A stretch of 64,000 bases of DNA, from the NCBI RefSeq assembly GCF_001401755.1, contig NZ_KQ474100.1:126884-190883 (forward strand). The letters run 5' to 3'. Source of the DNA: Aquimarina longa SW024 (GTDB lineage: Bacteria; Bacteroidota; Bacteroidia; Flavobacteriales; Flavobacteriaceae). Position numbers and translations under genes: made by a program. Positions 52,515 through 62,726 of the stretch are shown one piece after another. The notes beneath the pieces were generated by a model that was not told the origin of the DNA, searched no databases, and saw nothing but the letters and a program-made list of their open reading frames with translations. The stretch's first letter is position 1. Each line of letters opens with the position of its first letter.

Positions 52515-52684
52515 AATTGTAATTTTAAGGTTTGTTTACTGTCAAAGATAGGAACTAAAACCTTAATAAAAGGTTAAAATTAGAAAGAGTAAATAGTTTT
52601 AAAATACTGTTTTGATATTTTATGAATCTTTTATGAATCAAAGAATATTGTATCTTCGCTAAAAATCCAAAAGGAAATTCAACA

Positions 52685-54241
52685 TTGCAATACGAGTTTA
52701 CAATACAGGTCTCTCCAGAGGTTGCCGCAGATCCTAATGAATTAAAAAATATAGTAGCACGCAATAATGGTATTCCATTAGAAGAGATTAGTCATATACA
52801 GATTCTAAAACGTTCTATAGATGCTAGACAACGCGCTGTTAAAATAAACTTGAAGCTTATTGTATTTGTACAAGAAGATTTTATAAATAAACCTATCGAA
52901 TTACCAGAATACCCAGATGTTTCTAATGCTTCAGAAGTTATTATTATAGGAGCAGGTCCTGCAGGTTTATTTGCAGCACTTCGTTGTATAGAACTGGGAT
53001 GTAAACCTATTGTTTTGGAACGCGGAAAAGATGTACAGGCACGTCGTAGGGATCTTAAAGCTATTAATAGAGATCATACTGTTGATCCAGATTCAAACTA
53101 TTGTTTTGGAGAAGGAGGAGCAGGAACATATAGTGATGGGAAATTATATACAAGATCTAAAAAAAGAGGTGATGTACATCGTATTTTAAAACTTTTGGTA
53201 GGGTTTGGAGCAACAGATCAAATTTTGGTAGAAGCACACCCACATATCGGTACAAATAAATTACCTCGTATTATTGCAGAAATAAGAGAGAAGATAATTG
53301 AAAGAGGAGGAGAGATATATTTTGGTACAAGAGTAACCGATTTTGAAATAAAAAATTCTGAAATCAGAGGGGTAACCTTACTTGATGGAAGCACTATTGT
53401 AACTAATAAAGTGATTTTGGCAACAGGGCATTCTGCAAGAGATATATTTGAACTTTTATATCGTAAGAAAATTGAAATCGAAGCAAAACCATTTGCTTTA
53501 GGAGTACGAGTAGAGCATCCACAACATTTGATAGACCAAATTCAATATAAATGTGATGTAAGAAGTCCATATTTACCTCCATCGCCATATAGTATTGTAA
53601 AACAAGTAAGAGGGAGAGGAATGTATTCTTTTTGTATGTGCCCTGGAGGAGTAATAGCTCCCTGTGCGACAAGCCTAGGAGAAGTTGTAACAAATGGCTG
53701 GTCTCCATCAAAAAGAGACCAACCTACAGCCAATAGTGGTATTGTTATAGAATTACGATTAGAAGATTTTAAATCATTTTCTAAGTATGGTCCTCTATCA
53801 GGTATGTATTTTCAAAAAAGTATTGAACAACAGGCATGGCGAGTAGGAGGAGAGTCTCAACGGGTGCCTGCTCAGAGGCTTAATGATATGATTAAGGGAA
53901 GGGTATCTTCAAACCTCCCTGTTACATCGTATAAACCAGGTTTAACAGCAGTTGATATGCTGACGGTATTTCCAGAATTTATTCATAAGACATTGCAGGA
54001 TGGCTTTATAGCGTTTGGTAAAAGTATGAAAGGATATCTTACTAACGAAGCTGTAGTTCATGCTCCAGAATCTAGAACATCTTCTCCAGTACGTATTCCT
54101 AGAGATTGGAAAACGTTGGAACATATACAGATTAAAGGGTTATACCCTTGTGGAGAAGGAGCCGGATATGCAGGAGGTATAATTTCTGCTGCTATAGATG
54201 GCGAAAAATGTGCAGAAGCATGTATAAAAGTATGTCGATAA
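52685..54241 (+). CDS. FAD-dependent dehydrogenase (COG2509 type), TTG start
   Basis: A 518-residue protein. The first 75 residues are a helper domain (LKNIVARNNGIPLEEISHIQ), then the dinucleotide motif IIGAGPAGLFAALRCIELG, GEGGAGTYSDGKLYTRSKKR (rich in glycine, typical of the family), VILATGHSARDIF and the terminal GLYPCGEGAGYAGGIISAA with flavin contacts. Physiological substrate unknown. Start is TTG at 52685; no ATG is near. It is divergent from the PorT gene. Confidence 0.9.
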   Translation: MQYEFTIQVSPEVAADPNELKNIVARNNGIPLEEISHIQILKRSIDARQRAVKINLKLIVFVQEDFINKPIELPEYPDVSNASEVIIIGAGPAGLFAALRCIELGCKPIVLERGKDVQARRRDLKAINRDHTVDPDSNYCFGEGGAGTYSDGKLYTRSKKRGDVHRILKLLVGFGATDQILVEAHPHIGTNKLPRIIAEIREKIIERGGEIYFGTRVTDFEIKNSEIRGVTLLDGSTIVTNKVILATGHSARDIFELLYRKKIEIEAKPFALGVRVEHPQHLIDQIQYKCDVRSPYLPPSPYSIVKQVRGRGMYSFCMCPGGVIAPCATSLGEVVTNGWSPSKRDQPTANSGIVIELRLEDFKSFSKYGPLSGMYFQKSIEQQAWRVGGESQRVPAQRLNDMIKGRVSSNLPVTSYKPGLTAVDMLTVFPEFIHKTLQDGFIAFGKSMKGYLTNEAVVHAPESRTSSPVRIPRDWKTLEHIQIKGLYPCGEGAGYAGGIISAAIDGEKCAEACIKVCR

Positions 54242-54294
54242 TTACATACTTCGTGTTTTAGTGCCTTTAGTGTCAAAAAGTGTAGTTATTACCT

Positions 54295-55497
54295 CTACCT
54301 CTTAATAGAAAAACTGAATGTAGTACTTAATTTTTCTTCAGAAGTTACGCTTATAGATCCATTTAAGCTTTTGATAATCTTTTTTACAGTAGATAGCCCA
54401 ATTCCGTTACCTTTATTTCCGTTTCGATCAGTAATATTAGCTGTAGTAAACAGTTTAAAAATAGTGTCTAATTTATCATTAGGAATCCCCATTCCATTAT
54501 CAGTTATTCTAAAATAATAGAAGATATCATCAGAACTAGCATCTATCGATATAATAATTTTTTCTTTATCATTATATTTGATACTGTTAGCTATAAGATT
54601 AAAGAAAACTTGTTTTAGAGCAAGTTTATTACACTCTAATGTAGGGTTTTCTTCGGGTAAATGAATGATAACATTAGGTTTTATACTAAGTAAATCAATA
54701 ATCCCTTGTAATAAACTATTTAAGTTAAATTTCTCAGGTATATTATTGATTAAGCTTTCACTTTCATAATGATCCAAAACATCATTTATATAATTACTCA
54801 TAGAAAATGAAGAAATTTTTATGTATTCAAAATATTCCAAACTTTCTTGATCAAGTTTATCACCAAGCTTTAATTTTAATAGATCAGTAGAGGTAATAAT
54901 ATTAGCCAAAGGCATTTTGAGATCATGAGAAATAACTCTAGCAAATTCTCTAAGAGATTCATTCCTTTTTTTTAGTTTTTGTTGTACCTTTTCGAGATCA
55001 GTATTTTTTTTATTAAGTTCAAAAAGAATGATTACTTGTTTGGCTAAAGAGTTAAGGGACTCTAGCTGTTTTTCAGAAATTTCTCTAGGCTTACTATCCA
55101 TTACACATAAGGTTCCCAGAGCAAAACCATCTTTATCTACTAATGGAATTCCTGTGTAAAAAATAATTGGTGTTTCTTCTAAATAAATAGGATCATTATT
55201 AAAACGATCATCTTCACGGACATCTTTAACTATTAATGGAGTATGAGGATGTAAAATCGCATAAGAACATAGAGAGTTATGACGAGGGATTTCACAGATA
55301 TTAGTCCCATTTTTTGATTTAAACCATTGACGATCATAATCTACTAATGAAATCAAAGCAATAGTAGTATCGCATATAAAATTAGCTAAAGCTGTAATTT
55401 CATCAAATTCTTTCTCAGATTTAGTATCTAGAATATCTAATGATTTTAGAGCTTCTAGTCTAAAATTTTCATTTATGGGTACGACATTTGATTTCAT
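54295..55497 (-). CDS. GAF-domain sensor histidine kinase
   Basis: The 400-residue soluble protein starts with a GAF domain (about 20-160; FICDTTIALISLVDYDRQWF, CSYAILHPHTPLIVKDV), a coiled linker, then HisKA with His191 (ARVISHDLKMPLANI) and HATPase_c (KLALKQVFFNLIANSIKY, DNGMGIP, GNGIGLSTVKKII). No transmembrane segment and no adjacent regulator, so it is an orphan cytosolic sensor, possibly of a small molecule or redox state. Confidence 0.93.
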   Translation of the reverse strand: MKSNVVPINENFRLEALKSLDILDTKSEKEFDEITALANFICDTTIALISLVDYDRQWFKSKNGTNICEIPRHNSLCSYAILHPHTPLIVKDVREDDRFNNDPIYLEETPIIFYTGIPLVDKDGFALGTLCVMDSKPREISEKQLESLNSLAKQVIILFELNKKNTDLEKVQQKLKKRNESLREFARVISHDLKMPLANIITSTDLLKLKLGDKLDQESLEYFEYIKISSFSMSNYINDVLDHYESESLINNIPEKFNLNSLLQGIIDLLSIKPNVIIHLPEENPTLECNKLALKQVFFNLIANSIKYNDKEKIIISIDASSDDIFYYFRITDNGMGIPNDKLDTIFKLFTTANITDRNGNKGNGIGLSTVKKIIKSLNGSISVTSEEKLSTTFSFSIKR

Positions 55498-55831
55498 TCT
55501 ACTTGATGAATCGATTTATTTAAAACAATTCTTAATAAAATTAACAAAAATATGTTACATACAATGAATTAATTGTCATTATATAGTTTTTTTACGGTAT
55601 AACCATAATATTGTTTGTTAAATATACTAGTATATCAATTTAATGATTAACTAAATTTAGTTTTATTAATATAATTAACAAAAACTTCAAAACCGGTTCT
55701 TAGTTACATATGATTCAAAATAAAAACTGATATATCAAAAAAAGTTCAACAAATAGTTATTTGCTGAACTTTAATAAAAAATGCATAGTCCTAATAGTAA
55801 CTTAAAAAATAATATGGTTATATAGGATTAA
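55498..55831. other. 334-nt intergenic region
   Basis: AT-rich with no gene; it holds the minus-strand terminator at 55735-55772 and presumably the promoter of the GAF kinase gene. Confidence 0.5.
55735..55772 (-). terminator. Terminator of the phoX/peroxidase operon
   Basis: AAAGTTCAACAAATA and TATTTGCTGAACTTT pair with one mismatch, followed on the minus strand by seven T residues. Confidence 0.75.
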
Positions 55832-57634
55832 TCAATATTCTGAGAGATTATCTTCTAGAGCTTCAATAAAAGCAATGATATCTTTTATTTCTTTTTTCGT
55901 AAGGTTTAATTGATCGGGAGGTAAGGTTTGATATTTACTATCAATACCAATACCAGCTCCACCTCCGCGATTATAAAAATCCATAACTTCTTGTAATGTA
56001 GTATATACTCCATTATGCATATACGGAGCTGTTTTACTAGCATTTCTAACAGTCGAAGTTTTAAAAAAATGCTTCCTCTCAGGAGTTTTATATACATTGT
56101 ATCTTCCTAAGTCTTTACTAATGGTTGCGTTAATAGTATCATTTTTTTCTGGTACTCCAATTAATTCGATTTCTGATTCTCGATAGTTAGGGGGGACTGT
56201 ACCATTAAATACAGGAGCAAAATGACATGTAGCGCACTTAGCTTTTCCATTAAAAAGGTTAAAGCCATTAATCTCACTTTGGGTAAGTGTATTTTCTATA
56301 GAATTGATATTACGATCAAATTTAGAATTAAAAGGCGCTAAACTTCTTATATAGCTTGCTATAGCATTTCTGATTTTAGAATTATCAATTGTATTATTTT
56401 TAAAAACGTCTTTAAAATTTTTAATATATAATGTATCTTGTAATACTGTTTTTACTAAAGATTCTAGATCTGTATGAAATTCATTTTTATTTTCTACTAC
56501 GGCAATGATTTGACCTTCTAAACTTCCTGCTCTTTTATCATAAAAAAAAGATTTTTGTAGACCAGCATATAGCATAGTAGGGGTATTACGAGTTACTCCC
56601 ATACCAATTTTTAAACCATCAGTAAATGCTTTATCGGGATGATGACATGTAGCACAACTCATTTTTTTACCTGATGATAAATTTTTATCATAAAACAGCT
56701 TTTTCCCTAATACTACTTTTTCAGGAGTCATTTCTCCAGAATTTTTATCAGAGAAATATGTATGATTATAGGTGTTAGCAGAAAAAAGTGATGTTGCATT
56801 GTTTTTAATAGCTAGTTCGAAAGGAAAACTTACATGCCAATCAGAAACAGTCTGATTCCAAAGGGTTAGTTGTTTGTGAGTATGATTTTTAATAAAATTA
56901 TAGCGATCGAATGTATTAAAATTGGCTGTTAAATCTTTAATCGATGTATCTATTTCATCATTCCATTTTTTTAAAAGATCTGGGTCTTTAAATTCATTTT
57001 CAAAAATAGATAGATATGTTTTTAAACTTTGATAAACTATTTTAGATTCTTCTAATGAGTTTTCTAATACGGGAGAATCAAAACCAGTTACTCCTGTTAA
57101 TGCTATCTGAATTACAGATTTTCTAAAAAGCCATAAGAAATGATATGTTTTTAGGTGTTTAAAACTAGCATTCTTCTTAATTAATTTTAGTCGATTAGAT
57201 ACTAATTCTAAATGTTTGATTATAGTAGTAGTATCAATACTATCAGTAAATATTTCTTCTTCTAAAACCTGATATCCGCTAGGCTTATTTATTTTAATAT
57301 CAGTATAATCTTCTTCTTCGACTTTTAAAATGTTTGGTTGATTTAAGAATCTATAATTTTCAATATCCAGTGAAGCTAAGATGGGTTCTATTTTTTTAAA
57401 AAACTTACGAGATTCTAAAAAAAATTCTCTGATATTGGTAGTATTATTTTTTGCACTGTCCAAAAAAGTAATAGCCATAGAAATATCCTCTGTGAATTGT
57501 TCTTTCATAAGGATATTGAATGGTGTTTTTTCTGTTTTAACTTCTTTAGAGCAAGAAGAAAAAATGATCGATATGATAAAGAGGCTTATCATAAAATAAG
57601 CCTCTTTGTTATGTTTTAATAAAATTGAAATCAT
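55832..57634 (-). CDS. Di-heme cytochrome c peroxidase/MauG-type lipoprotein with N-terminal helical domain
   Basis: A 600-residue lipoprotein (Cys28, FSSC). Residues 35-290 form an all-helical domain of unknown type; residues 300-600 are a cytochrome c peroxidase module with heme sites C327-x-x-C330-H331 (MSCATCHHPDKAF) and C467-x-x-C470-H471 (KCATCHFAPVF). GVTRNTPTMLYAGLQ and TVRNASKTAPYMHNGVY are typical. It may reduce peroxide or modify proteins. The start 57634 is five bases after the phoX-like gene, so they form one operon. Confidence 0.92.
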   Translation of the reverse strand: MISILLKHNKEAYFMISLFIISIIFSSCSKEVKTEKTPFNILMKEQFTEDISMAITFLDSAKNNTTNIREFFLESRKFFKKIEPILASLDIENYRFLNQPNILKVEEEDYTDIKINKPSGYQVLEEEIFTDSIDTTTIIKHLELVSNRLKLIKKNASFKHLKTYHFLWLFRKSVIQIALTGVTGFDSPVLENSLEESKIVYQSLKTYLSIFENEFKDPDLLKKWNDEIDTSIKDLTANFNTFDRYNFIKNHTHKQLTLWNQTVSDWHVSFPFELAIKNNATSLFSANTYNHTYFSDKNSGEMTPEKVVLGKKLFYDKNLSSGKKMSCATCHHPDKAFTDGLKIGMGVTRNTPTMLYAGLQKSFFYDKRAGSLEGQIIAVVENKNEFHTDLESLVKTVLQDTLYIKNFKDVFKNNTIDNSKIRNAIASYIRSLAPFNSKFDRNINSIENTLTQSEINGFNLFNGKAKCATCHFAPVFNGTVPPNYRESEIELIGVPEKNDTINATISKDLGRYNVYKTPERKHFFKTSTVRNASKTAPYMHNGVYTTLQEVMDFYNRGGGAGIGIDSKYQTLPPDQLNLTKKEIKDIIAFIEALEDNLSEY

Positions 57635-57639
57635 ACTAT

Positions 57640-59106
57640 CTATCGATCTAATCCTTTGATGATATAAAGCATACTTCCTTCTTTTCTACTATTTGCAATA
57701 TCAGGATTTGCTGTAGGATCTGTAAATGGTACTCCATTGGCTCTTTCCCATCCATGATTTTGTGTAATCATTAAGAATGTTTCGTCTACACCAATAACAT
57801 CTGAGATATCAATCATACCTGTTATTTCCCATATTTTATTAGTATTTCCATATCCAGCTGTAGCAGCTTTAGCCTGATCACATTCTAATACAACTTTTAA
57901 TGCTCCAGTATTTAAATTATATTGATATAATCTAGAGTAATGATCTGCGGCAGGTTTAAAATCTTCTATTCCATTAGGATCTTCTTGGATGTAAGCATAG
58001 TTTTCGGTAACTAAAATATTATCAGGACTATGAAAAGCTTCGGCTGTACCACCTACTTTATCTCCATCTAGTATACATGTTATTTTACCAGCTCCATAAG
58101 GGTTTGTTTTGTTTAACTCTACTTTGTAGATTCTTCCAGAGCGTGTTCCTTTTCCTACTAATCCTGGTTTATCTCTACCAGTTACAGCAAAATATACCTC
58201 TCTACTATTACTTTCCTTATTTCCTCTTCTCCAATCGATATCTTCTAATCTAGAAAATCCCATCACTCCTTTTTCTTTAGCTTCAGCATCTAGTAAATCA
58301 ATATCTTTTTCAGTTAATTCTACAAACTCCATATCGTAAGCAACTCCTTCTTCCATATCCATTTCATAAGTTACATTAGCAGCAGTAACTTTTAGACCAT
58401 ATAATTTACCATTTTCTAAATCTCCTTTTTCACCTACATACATTCCTAATTGTCCAGAAGGTACTTCGTTATTACTATTATCATCCCCTATAAATACTAC
58501 AGTTTTATTAGAATATGCACGTTTACTCAATGCTACAGCATTTTCAGTAGACCATTGTCCTAAAGCTGATAGCATCCTTGGAGCAGAAGCTGCTGATGCA
58601 TCCTTATATGGATCAGTAGCAAAAACTCCTTTAGAAGTTCCTCCCCATTCACCACCAGAAAGATATAAAGGACCAAAACCATGTACTGATGGAGTAATTA
58701 AAGATCCTGAACATTGAGCTGTATTTGCTGTAGCTACAGCATTAAGAATATGTTCTCCTTTTACAGGTTTAAAAGTTTCATCTAATGTGATTCTGGCAAT
58801 AGAATAATCAGCTTCTATATTATTTATTAAAGTATATGTTCCGTCTTGATTACTAAGTAATCCTGCACCATCTGCCATAGACCCATAAGTAAAATTAGGA
58901 ATATAGGTATCCTCAGAGGAAAGTAAATTATATATATCTATATCTGAAAATTCAGAAGTCTTTTTTAATAAAACAGGGGAAACAGAATGATTTTTTAATT
59001 TGATTTTGTCATTAGGAGGTGTTGGGTTTCCTGTGTTATCATCTAGATCACATGAAGACAAAATAAGAGCAAATGCTGAAGCAGCAATTAAAAAGTAATT
59101 TTTCAT
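57640..59106 (-). CDS. PhoX-like (DUF839) lipoprotein
   Basis: A 488-residue lipoprotein (Cys19, ILSSC). Its pattern, NYGYGN-type loops, GDDNSNNEVPSGQLGMYVG, MEEGVAYDMEFVELTEKD, RLEDIDWRRGN and AEAFHSPDNILVTENYAYIQ, with EDPNGIEDF following, matches the PhoX alkaline-phosphatase-like family of Fe/Ca-dependent phosphatases. No Tat motif is present at the N terminus, unlike classic PhoX. It precedes a di-heme peroxidase gene in one operon, so phosphatase function is not the only option. Confidence 0.75.
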   Translation of the reverse strand: MKNYFLIAASAFALILSSCDLDDNTGNPTPPNDKIKLKNHSVSPVLLKKTSEFSDIDIYNLLSSEDTYIPNFTYGSMADGAGLLSNQDGTYTLINNIEADYSIARITLDETFKPVKGEHILNAVATANTAQCSGSLITPSVHGFGPLYLSGGEWGGTSKGVFATDPYKDASAASAPRMLSALGQWSTENAVALSKRAYSNKTVVFIGDDNSNNEVPSGQLGMYVGEKGDLENGKLYGLKVTAANVTYEMDMEEGVAYDMEFVELTEKDIDLLDAEAKEKGVMGFSRLEDIDWRRGNKESNSREVYFAVTGRDKPGLVGKGTRSGRIYKVELNKTNPYGAGKITCILDGDKVGGTAEAFHSPDNILVTENYAYIQEDPNGIEDFKPAADHYSRLYQYNLNTGALKVVLECDQAKAATAGYGNTNKIWEITGMIDISDVIGVDETFLMITQNHGWERANGVPFTDPTANPDIANSRKEGSMLYIIKGLDR

Positions 59107-59253
59107 GATTGTGTGGATTTAAAATGTGTTTTCGCAAATTTAGCTTATGACATGCCTCAACAATCTTATGAAGGTATTTTATATTTGTTAGCGAAAGGTT
59201 ATTTAAATATTTTTAATGTAAATCTAGTGTTATTATTTAGAATTGTTCTACGT

Positions 59254-60027
59254 TTAGAATTTTTCAAAAACCCCAAGACCAAATAAAGCATAATCATATT
59301 TGACTGGATCATTAGCATCTAACAACCTTAATTTAGTATCAAGTTCTAATAATGCTTTCCCATCATTTTGCTTTCGTTTAAGTAGTCCTAATTTTCTAGC
59401 TACATTTCCAGAATGTACATCTAATGGACACGATAGTTGAGCAGGGGATAAGTGACTCCAGATTCCTAAATCTACTCCTCCTTTAGGACCTCTAACCATC
59501 CATCTTAGAAACATGTTAATTCTCTTGGCAGCTGAATTTTTATGAGGATCACTAATGTGTTTTTCTGTTCTAACTTGATGTGATAGACAAAAGAATTCTT
59601 TTTTAAAATCATGAATAGCTGTCTGTAATGTATGTTCCATTTTATAGGGAGTAAAAAAAGCCTCTAGATTATCATATTTTATATATAGATGTTGTAATGC
59701 AGTTATGAAATAGATGAGATCAATACTATTAAATGTTCTGTGTACAAAACCTTCTAAGTTTTGAAGATCTTTTGTAGTATGATTCATTATAAAATCATAA
59801 GGAGTATTTTCTAAAAGATTCATCAACTTGTGTGCATTATTTAGAATACTTTTTCGATTTCCCCAAGAAATAATAGCTGTTAGAAATCCAGAAATTTCAA
59901 TATCTTTTTTTTGAGTATACAAATGTGGGATTTGTATAGGGTCTGTTTCAATGAATTTAGGATGTTCGTATAAAAAAGCTTTTTCGTCTAAAAATTCTTT
60001 GAGTTCAGTTTTACTAAGTTTTTTCAC
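59254..60027 (-). CDS. TIGR02757 family protein
   Basis: A 257-residue all-alpha protein. Recognisable segments are LSKTELKEFLDEKAFLYEHP, ISWGNRKSILNNAHKLM, GLGVFEKF at the end and CPLDVHSGNVARKLGLLKRK. The family (TIGR02757) is widespread in Bacteroidota and resembles DNA glycosylase-type helical folds, without a proven function. Complete length, monocistronic. Confidence 0.85.
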   Translation of the reverse strand: MKKLSKTELKEFLDEKAFLYEHPKFIETDPIQIPHLYTQKKDIEISGFLTAIISWGNRKSILNNAHKLMNLLENTPYDFIMNHTTKDLQNLEGFVHRTFNSIDLIYFITALQHLYIKYDNLEAFFTPYKMEHTLQTAIHDFKKEFFCLSHQVRTEKHISDPHKNSAAKRINMFLRWMVRGPKGGVDLGIWSHLSPAQLSCPLDVHSGNVARKLGLLKRKQNDGKALLELDTKLRLLDANDPVKYDYALFGLGVFEKF

Positions 60028-60257
60028 AGTAGAATACTATTACGTAATATTTTTATAGTAGAATAAAGGTCTTTAATTATTACTTAATATAAGTAATAAT
60101 AATTTTATTTTTTTTAACAGAATGCTTTAATGTGTTAAAAAATTAACATACTTGTCATCATGCGGTATTAAATTTATACATTAGGGATTAAATTAACATT
60201 ATTATTGAACTATCTATAAAGGCGCTTAGTCTGTTAGTGATTTTAAAGGTATATAAA

Positions 60258-61316
60258 ATGAAAATTTTAGATTATTTATTCTTGATAAGTGGCTTACAAA
60301 CGTTTGTTATCTGTCTTGTTTTATATTTTTATCGATCTCATAAGATAAGAGTTAATAGATATTTATCTTATTTTTTTGCCACTTTATTTGTTGAAGTGAT
60401 TTTATATTTTATAAGTAAATTTATTAAGCACCCTATGGTGTATTATATACCATTACGCTTTGATTTTTTAAGTATGAATTTCTTGTTTTTCTACGCTATA
60501 GAGGTTACAGGGATTACTATAAGAAAGAGACTTTATTATTATATTCCTGCAATTTTAGAATTTCTACTGTTATCAGTATTTTTTATTCTAGTGATATATA
60601 ATCCTGAAATACATATTACTTTACAAAAAATAAGTTTTTTAAAAATAATTGACATCATTTCATCACTATATATTATCATATTTTCAATTTTGATAATTAA
60701 GATAAATATAAAACATAAAAAGGCACTACCATATTTTTATAAAGTAACCAAGTTTAAATCATTAAATTGGTTAACGGTTTTTTGTGTCATATGTATTTTT
60801 TTCAATATACAATCATATGTATTAAAAGTGTTTCCTGAAAACCAGTACATACGTACTATTTTTATAACTACCTATTTATTGTCACTGTATTATATTACTA
60901 TAGCTAGTTTAATACAGATTAATATCATGAATATAGTTTCATCAAAGATAGAGGAAAAAGAGACTATGCAAGAGTTAGAGAAGGTGATGACCATTCTCGA
61001 AAAATACTTATTAGAAACTAAAGCGTATGTAAACCCTTCAATTAGTTTAAAAATTTTAGCAAAAGATATTAAATTATCAGAACGGTTAATTTCTAAAGCA
61101 ATAAACAAAGTAACTCATAAGAACTTTAATAACTATATTAATCATTATAGAATAGAAGAGTTTAAGAAATTAATGTCTATGAATAGGCATGAGAAATTTA
61201 GCATTTCTGCAATAGCTAATGAAGTTGGTTTTAATTCTAGAGCTTCCTTCTATAAAAATTTTAAAGAAATTGTAGGAGTGTCTCCATCATTATATGCTAA
61301 AGGATTAAATACTTGA
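60258..61316 (+). CDS. AraC-family regulator with N-terminal membrane domain
   Basis: A 352-residue protein when started at ATG 60258 (MKILDYLFLISGLQTF); a GTG 21 bases upstream only adds seven residues. Seven transmembrane helices occupy about 1-230, followed by a coiled segment and an AraC HTH domain (about 255-350; SLKILAKDIKLSERLISKAI, ISAIANEVGFNSRASFYKNF, and GVSPSLYAK). The layout resembles membrane-tethered AraC regulators of Bacteroidota. The target is unknown. Confidence 0.9.
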   Translation: MKILDYLFLISGLQTFVICLVLYFYRSHKIRVNRYLSYFFATLFVEVILYFISKFIKHPMVYYIPLRFDFLSMNFLFFYAIEVTGITIRKRLYYYIPAILEFLLLSVFFILVIYNPEIHITLQKISFLKIIDIISSLYIIIFSILIIKINIKHKKALPYFYKVTKFKSLNWLTVFCVICIFFNIQSYVLKVFPENQYIRTIFITTYLLSLYYITIASLIQINIMNIVSSKIEEKETMQELEKVMTILEKYLLETKAYVNPSISLKILAKDIKLSERLISKAINKVTHKNFNNYINHYRIEEFKKLMSMNRHEKFSISAIANEVGFNSRASFYKNFKEIVGVSPSLYAKGLNT

Positions 61317-61768
61317 TAAATATTGTTTTACTGTGTTTATGAAAATGATTTATGACATCTTAAATCATGTAAATGGACATTGAATTGTTGATTACAGCAT
61401 TTTTTTTATTCAATTTAGCATTATTAACACAAACTCACTAAGCCATGAAAATATTCTTCCTATTACACCAAATTCCATTTTTGGTAAAAAAAACAGTCTA
61501 TCAAAATACGGTCTACCAGATATCATTTTTTTATAAATTTTTTAAAATGTAATTATAAGTTTAGCGATTACTATATCGAATGATTACATATAAAAAAAAC
61601 AAATTTTTTAGATGATCTGATATTTTTAATTTCTCTTTTAAAGTTTTATATCAGAAACAGTATAGAAAAAATAAGATTTTCAAAGTTCTTATGATCTAAA
61701 TTTTTTAATTAAAATTATAGAAGCTGTTTTGATTTCTATAATTAGCACAAACTCAACAATAAATAATT
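61317..61768. other. 452-nt intergenic region with a duplicated leader motif
   Basis: ATTAACACAAACTCA (61423-61437) precedes a 35-codon ORF (61445-61552) that begins MKIFFLL but lacks a lipobox. The close relative ATTAGCACAAACTCA (61741-61755) lies 13 bases before the metalloprotease ATG. No other gene is seen. Confidence 0.4.
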
Positions 61769-62623
61769 ATGAAAACTATCAAATTATTAGCGCTAAGCGC
61801 AATCGTAGCAGGATGTATTATTTCCTGCCAAAAAGAAGAAGTTACTACAGAAGTGAATGAAGTTGATACTACTCCTACAAAAGAGCAACTTCTTAAATTA
61901 TCAGAAATGGGAGTTAATACAAAAAGTGTTTCTATTAAGACTATAGAAAATCTAGATGGTAGTGTAGAAGACTATTTTGTTAATGGTACTGATCTAGTGA
62001 TACCAGTAACAGACCTTTTAAGTCAGCAAAGTTTAGAATCAGGAAGTAATAGAGCCAAACAGTATCATACTCAAGCTCTTATTTCTAGAAATAATCGTAC
62101 TATTGATGTATTAGGATATACAGGTGGTCGTAATGCTCTGTCAAATACAGGAAGACAAGCATTACAGAGAGCTGTTGCCAATTTTAATAACTTAAATACA
62201 ACACTTAATATGAGGCTTACGTTTGGTACTAATCACAGAGCTGCTGATTTAGTAGTATATGTTCGTGAAGATCTAGGTTCTGGAGGATTAGCAGGTTTTC
62301 CATCAGGAGGGAGAGCTTATAAATGGGCGCAAATAGGACCTGATGTAGCTAGGCGAGGAGTTATATATACCACACATGTAATAACTCATGAGATGGGGCA
62401 TTGCATTGGTTTACGTCATACAGATTGGTTTGCAAGATCATGTGATGGAAACAATGAAGGAGAATATGATGAGAATAATAATTATATTGGAGCTATTCAT
62501 GTTCCAGGAACTCCACGTAATATTGATAGGACTTCGATAATGATTTCTTGCTCTACAGGTTATGAGAATGGAGTTTTTAACAGCAATGATAAAACTGCTA
62601 TACGATATTTATATAGCAGGTAA
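61769..62623 (+). CDS. M57-type metalloprotease lipoprotein
   Basis: A 284-residue lipoprotein (CIISC, Cys20). The zincin motif HEMGHCIGLRHTD (His207, Glu208, His211, His217) is complete; flanking segments VLGYTGGRNALSNTGRQA and GFPSGGRAYKWAQIGP fit the M57/dual-action HEIGH family. Substrate unknown; probably a surface or periplasmic protease. Confidence 0.9.
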   Translation: MKTIKLLALSAIVAGCIISCQKEEVTTEVNEVDTTPTKEQLLKLSEMGVNTKSVSIKTIENLDGSVEDYFVNGTDLVIPVTDLLSQQSLESGSNRAKQYHTQALISRNNRTIDVLGYTGGRNALSNTGRQALQRAVANFNNLNTTLNMRLTFGTNHRAADLVVYVREDLGSGGLAGFPSGGRAYKWAQIGPDVARRGVIYTTHVITHEMGHCIGLRHTDWFARSCDGNNEGEYDENNNYIGAIHVPGTPRNIDRTSIMISCSTGYENGVFNSNDKTAIRYLYSR

Positions 62624-62649
62624 AAATCTTTAAGAACTTTGAAAATAAT

Positions 62650-62678
62650 AAAAGCTGCCTTTTTTGGCAGCTTTTTTA
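62650..62678. terminator. Bidirectional terminator after the metalloprotease gene
   Basis: AAAAGCTGCC (62650-62659) and GGCAGCTTTT (62666-62675) form a perfect stem with T-rich loop and T tail, between convergent genes. Confidence 0.9.
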
Positions 62679-62726
62679 ATGCTCTAATTTAATGTTATAT
62701 AATTAAACAGATATAATTGTTATTAT

